From: Clostridia bacterium
GTDB lineage: Bacteria; Bacillota; Clostridia; Oscillospirales; CAG-272
Reading direction: 5' to 3'
DNA length: 64,000 nucleotides
Assembly: GCA_017453305.1 (NCBI GenBank)
Contig: JAFTKJ010000013.1
Location: forward strand, 1 to 64,000
The position numbers and the translations under genes are program-made. Positions within the stretch are counted from its first letter, which is position 1. Each line of letters opens with the position of its first letter. The notes below the pieces were generated by a model. It made no database searches. It was not told the DNA's origin and saw only the letters and a list, made by a program, of their open reading frames with translations. Of this stretch, positions 60,137 through 64,000 are shown piece by piece.

Positions 60137-63100
60137 GTTCAAAGAAAACAAATGGCTCCTCGCCTTCACGATCACGTGTGTCGTGCTCTTAGCGGCAATC
60201 ATCGTGGCAATCGTGCTTGGCGTTGCGCTGGCAAAGAGCAACGAAACTCCCGAGTATAGTGAGGGGCCTGAAATCGGAATTTATTACTACGACGTGGCGG
60301 ACGGAGAAATCGTCCTTACACTGAGTGGTGGAAACAATTTCGCTATCGCGGGTCCCGGCTATAACAAAATGGGAACCTACGTTGCTACCGAAAGCGGACT
60401 CACGCTTGACTTCGTCAGAGACGAAGACGGCGAAGCGACCGCAGTGGCTTCGGGCAATACCGTTGAGGTAACCTTGTCCGACGGAACCAAGATGACCTTC
60501 CTCAAGAAGATCAACTACACCGTCAGCTTCAACGTAGACGGCAGCTCCGTTACTACGGCAACCGTCGTAAACGGCAAGACCGTTGCAAAACCCGCAGATC
60601 CCACCAAAGACGGCTTCGTATTCCTTGGCTGGTATGCAGATGCAGAACTCACTGTTCCCTACGCATTTGACAGCACCATCATCAAGGACAACACCATTGT
60701 GTACGCAAAGTTTGCAGCAAAGGGTCCTGAGGGCTCTTCCGAGTACACCATCTCCTTTGACCTCGGCTACGAGGGCGCAGCTGCAATGAACAGCATTGAG
60801 ACCATTGGCGCAAAGGCTTACGGCGTAACCGCTCCCACAAGAGACGGATATACCTTCTGCGGCTGGTGGATCAGTATGTACGATGATAGCACCAAGCTTT
60901 CCTACGCTTACACCGAAGATACTGTTTTCAATGCTGATACAACCCTTTATGCGGTTTGGCATGAAGATGCTACCGGAAAGTTGATTGCTCCTATGGCAAG
61001 CGTTTCCGGCAACTCCGTTAAGTGGGACTCCGTTAACGGCGCGGTATCCTACACGGTCATCATCACCGACGCAAACGGTGCTGAGGTTGAAAACAAGAGC
61101 AACATCGGTACCACCAACTACTCCTTTGACTTCTCGAAGTATCCCGCAGGCGAATACACCGTTTCGGTTGTTGCAGTCAGCGCAGATTCCTCCAAGACCT
61201 CTGAGGCAGCAGTCAGATCCTACGCAAACAAAACGCTTGACAGAGTTACCGACTTTACCGTAATCAACGGCAACGTTATTTACAACTCTGTTCAGGGTGC
61301 AGAGAAATACTACGTAACCGTTGAGTGCGGCGACCCCGCTCACAAGCACAACATGTTTGACAACGGCACGTCCACCGTATTCTCTATCGCAAACTGCTCT
61401 ATGCAAAAGGGCGGTATCAAAATTACCGTTACCGCAACTGCTAAGGGCTATGCAGACTCCGTCTCCAAGACCTTTGTTTACGAAAAGAATCTGGACGCGA
61501 TCACTTCGGTTACCTACGATGCAGCAAGCGATGCATTCGTTTGGTTCCCCGTTGAGAACGCTACTTCTTACTTTGTAGAGCTTACTTACGGCGATAAGAC
61601 CTACAGTGCAAACATCGGCAACAAGACAAGCTTCAGCCTTGCAAACTACTCCGGAGCTCTCACCGTTAAGGTAACACCCGTTACCGAGGGATACAACTCT
61701 CCCGACGCAACGACCACTACCTTCACCAAGACCGCTCCCGCAGCTCCCACAGGACTTACCATCAGCGGCTACACCATTACCTGGGATGCAGTTGAAGGCG
61801 CTACCTCTTACGTTGTTAAGATCGGCAACGCTTCCTACACCACCGATACCAACAGCTACACCGTCGCAACCGAGGGTCTCGTTGTTGGTGACTACTATGC
61901 AATCTCCGTTCAGGCAATTGCAGCAACCGGTGCTTCTGCATTCTCTTCTACCGTTAACGCAGGCTATCTCGTTATGGATCCTATCGTTAACTACACGAAG
62001 AACACAGTTACCTGGACTCCCGTTCTCGGTGCCACCAACTACCTCGTAAGAGTCAACGGCGGCGCTACCGTTTCCGTAAACGGAACTTCCACGACTGTTA
62101 AGCTCACCAAGAGCGGCGTAAATACCATTGAGGTGAAGTACACCGACCTTGGCGGATCCAAGTGGGTATCCACTCAGGTTTATGCTTACGCAGTTACCTA
62201 CATGAGCCGCTCGCTCTCCGGTGAAGTCACCGAGTATCTCGCGATCGGCGATGCACTCTCCCTTCCCACCACCTTTGAGAACAACGGCTTCGACTTCGAC
62301 GGCTGGTACAACACCCCGAACGGAGCTGACGGCAACGGTAAGAAGGTTGAAGAGGCAATCTTCAGCGGCACGAATGATATCACTCTTTACGCAAACTGGA
62401 CTCCCAAGACCTACAAGGTTGAGCTCCAGACCGGCGGTTACGATATCACCAACATCACCGACAAGACCAAGGTAGACGCTACCTACACCAAGGACTTCGT
62501 CCTTCCCGTTCCCGAAACCAGCAACACCAAGCTCGGCACCTTCCTTGGATGGTACACCGCAGCAAACGGTGACGGTGAGCAGCTCACCGACGAGGACGGT
62601 AACAGCGTAATTACTTATCCTTTCGCAAGAGATACCGTTGCTTATCCCTTCTTCGATAACGGCGTACTCAGCTACGTTCAAAAGAAGGACGGCACGTATG
62701 CGGTAAGACGTGGTCAGTACATCAACAAGGTTAAGTCCGTAACCATTCCCGAGTACTACAACGGTGCAAAGGTTACCACCGTCCTTGAAAATGCATTCGC
62801 TGACTGCACCAGACTCGTAAGCATTGAGATTCCCGATACCATTGAGCTCATCGGTACGGGTGCATTCTCCGGTTGTACAAGACTTGAGAGCATCAACATT
62901 TACGAGGTTGAGGGCAACCACGTACGCAACTACCTCTCCGATGACGGCGTACTCGTATACAGAGACCTTGGCGGCGACGGCGCAACCTACCTTGAGGTTG
63001 TTCCGAGAGCTAAGACCGGTACGTACGTTATGTGCGAAGAGATTCAGGTCATCCGTAACAAGGCGTTCAATTACTCTCAGCTCGAGAGCGTAGTAATCTC

Positions 63101-64000
63101 CAAGAGCGTAACTACCATCGCTTCCAGAGCATTCAACTACTGCACCGCGCTTGAGTCCGTTGATTTCGTTGAGGGCAGAACCGCCAACGTAACCTTCGAG
63201 AACGACTCCTTCTACAGATGCAACAACGTGAAGTCCATGAAGATTCCCGCAGCGCTTGAGAACGTCAACATTGATATGCTCCAGTCGCTCACCGCTCTCT
63301 CCACCATCACGGTTGAAAAGGGCCATGCAAACTACAGCTCCGTAGCAGGTCTTCTTACCAACGCTCTCGAGGATACGATCGTATTCGTTCCCGCAGCGTT
63401 CATCAGCGGCGACTTCACCATTCCCACCGGTATCCAGCACATCGGTGACAGAGCGTTCCAGAATTGCGCAGGCATTACGAACGTAACTATTCCCAACTAC
63501 GTTAAGAGCATTGGCGATTACGCCTTCAACAGATGCTCCGGCATCAAGACCGTTACCTTCAACGGTGACAGAAAGCAAAACGATCTGACCATTGGCGATT
63601 ATGCATTCGCAGCATGCTCCAAGCTCACAAGTGTTACCATCGGCGGCAGCGCTGACGGCAAGACCCTTGACGGCGGTAAGATCACCATCGGCACCGGCGC
63701 ATTCATGCCCGTAAGCAAGCTTGATGCAAAGCTGAACAGCTTCACCATCGGCAACGGTGCAAACATTGCCAAGATCGGCGACAACGCATTCCAGAACCAG
63801 GCACTGCTCAGCACGCTTGATTTCGGTACCGCTTTCGTCGGCGAGATCGGCGCTTACGCATTCTCCAACTGCTCCAACATCAATGCGGTAACCATTCCGA
63901 AGGATACTACCGTCGTTGGCGCAAGAGCATTTGAAAACTGCACGGGCATTGCTTCTATGTCCATTGCAGAAGGCAGCACCACTCTTGCATTCGGTGAATA
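60126..64000 (+). CDS. Large N-terminally anchored surface repeat protein (3' truncated by window)
   Basis: At least 1291 residues, open to the end of the window; ATG at 60126 with AGGAGG upstream. A single hydrophobic helix (about residues 10-36) follows a short basic start and has no clear cleavage site, so it looks like a signal anchor. Two Listeria-Bacteroides repeats (around 140-200 and 220-280, with G-F-V-F-L-G-W-Y and G-Y-T-F-C-G-W-W) are followed by about four Fn3-like domains. A third such repeat (G-F-D-F-D-G-W-Y) follows, and then BspA-type repeats (A-F-x-x-C-x-x-L) from about residue 850. It is likely a host- or partner-binding surface protein. It has the same repeat family as the divergent subtilase. 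Confidence 0.85.
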   Translation, partial: MFSKFKENKWLLAFTITCVVLLAAIIVAIVLGVALAKSNETPEYSEGPEIGIYYYDVADGEIVLTLSGGNNFAIAGPGYNKMGTYVATESGLTLDFVRDEDGEATAVASGNTVEVTLSDGTKMTFLKKINYTVSFNVDGSSVTTATVVNGKTVAKPADPTKDGFVFLGWYADAELTVPYAFDSTIIKDNTIVYAKFAAKGPEGSSEYTISFDLGYEGAAAMNSIETIGAKAYGVTAPTRDGYTFCGWWISMYDDSTKLSYAYTEDTVFNADTTLYAVWHEDATGKLIAPMASVSGNSVKWDSVNGAVSYTVIITDANGAEVENKSNIGTTNYSFDFSKYPAGEYTVSVVAVSADSSKTSEAAVRSYANKTLDRVTDFTVINGNVIYNSVQGAEKYYVTVECGDPAHKHNMFDNGTSTVFSIANCSMQKGGIKITVTATAKGYADSVSKTFVYEKNLDAITSVTYDAASDAFVWFPVENATSYFVELTYGDKTYSANIGNKTSFSLANYSGALTVKVTPVTEGYNSPDATTTTFTKTAPAAPTGLTISGYTITWDAVEGATSYVVKIGNASYTTDTNSYTVATEGLVVGDYYAISVQAIAATGASAFSSTVNAGYLVMDPIVNYTKNTVTWTPVLGATNYLVRVNGGATVSVNGTSTTVKLTKSGVNTIEVKYTDLGGSKWVSTQVYAYAVTYMSRSLSGEVTEYLAIGDALSLPTTFENNGFDFDGWYNTPNGADGNGKKVEEAIFSGTNDITLYANWTPKTYKVELQTGGYDITNITDKTKVDATYTKDFVLPVPETSNTKLGTFLGWYTAANGDGEQLTDEDGNSVITYPFARDTVAYPFFDNGVLSYVQKKDGTYAVRRGQYINKVKSVTIPEYYNGAKVTTVLENAFADCTRLVSIEIPDTIELIGTGAFSGCTRLESINIYEVEGNHVRNYLSDDGVLVYRDLGGDGATYLEVVPRAKTGTYVMCEEIQVIRNKAFNYSQLESVVISKSVTTIASRAFNYCTALESVDFVEGRTANVTFENDSFYRCNNVKSMKIPAALENVNIDMLQSLTALSTITVEKGHANYSSVAGLLTNALEDTIVFVPAAFISGDFTIPTGIQHIGDRAFQNCAGITNVTIPNYVKSIGDYAFNRCSGIKTVTFNGDRKQNDLTIGDYAFAACSKLTSVTIGGSADGKTLDGGKITIGTGAFMPVSKLDAKLNSFTIGNGANIAKIGDNAFQNQALLSTLDFGTAFVGEIGAYAFSNCSNINAVTIPKDTTVVGARAFENCTGIASMSIAEGSTTLAFGE

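Noticed and set aside
60189..63578. Minus-strand open frame of 1129 codons opposite the surface protein
   Set aside because: It is a shadow of the strongly biased codons of the plus-strand gene. The plus frame has the promoter, ribosome binding site, membrane anchor and recognisable repeats, while the antisense product has no sensible domain and starts inside the gene.

Overview
The window looks like a chromosomal segment of a low-to-mid GC Gram-positive anaerobe, probably a gut member of Clostridia (Bacillota). The signs are strong AGGAGG-type ribosome binding sites, many near-perfect sigma-A promoters (TTGACA, 17 bp, TATAAT), hairpin plus T-run terminators, large surface proteins with BspA-type leucine-rich and Listeria-Bacteroides repeats, and an Etf-linked dehydrogenase module. 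No rRNA, tRNA, CRISPR array or insertion sequence was seen. Family calls come from reading motifs and were not checked by any search.

Region 1 (1-7370) is an array of displaced Rhs-type polymorphic-toxin tips and small membrane proteins, presumably immunity proteins, all on the minus strand. The units are separated by six copies of a compact cassette: a transcription terminator (in most copies a long stem with a UUCG loop) directly followed by a consensus extended -10 promoter. One unit still carries the C-terminal end of an Rhs core gene. Several others carry only a short open leader that begins within the cassette.

Region 2 (7383-16270) is a sugar/amino-sugar operon on the minus strand (TIM-family isomerase, SIS protein, YjbQ, transaldolase-like enzyme, FGGY kinase, NagA, ceramidase-like protein, divergent NagB). 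It is divergent from a DeoR-type regulator and starts at a perfect promoter. Region 3 (16385-44587) is a second, very long minus-strand operon of about 22 genes running from a metallo-beta-lactamase-fold gene at 43596 down to a transporter at 16806, divergent from an AraC regulator. It combines an Etf/GlcD/GlcF-like redox module, kinases, a class II aldolase, an IolB-like isomerase, four Gfo/Idh-type proteins (three full length, one short), NagA, NagB, and five carbohydrate-active enzymes without signal peptides (two GH20-like, one beta-helix, one GH78, one DUF4838). It appears to take apart an imported oligosaccharide containing hexosamine and rhamnose-like sugars and feed the products to glycolysis.

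Region 4 (44811-51285) is a compact six-gene operon with two B12-type radical SAM proteins, three GNAT-like acyltransferases and a CPBP membrane protease, driven by a perfect promoter and closed by a strong terminator. It resembles an unassigned biosynthetic pathway. Region 5 (51332-64000) holds two divergent giant surface proteins: a 2603-residue membrane-anchored subtilase with a leucine-rich repeat array, and a second, partial N-terminally anchored protein with Listeria-Bacteroides, Fn3-like and BspA repeats that runs off the end of the window.
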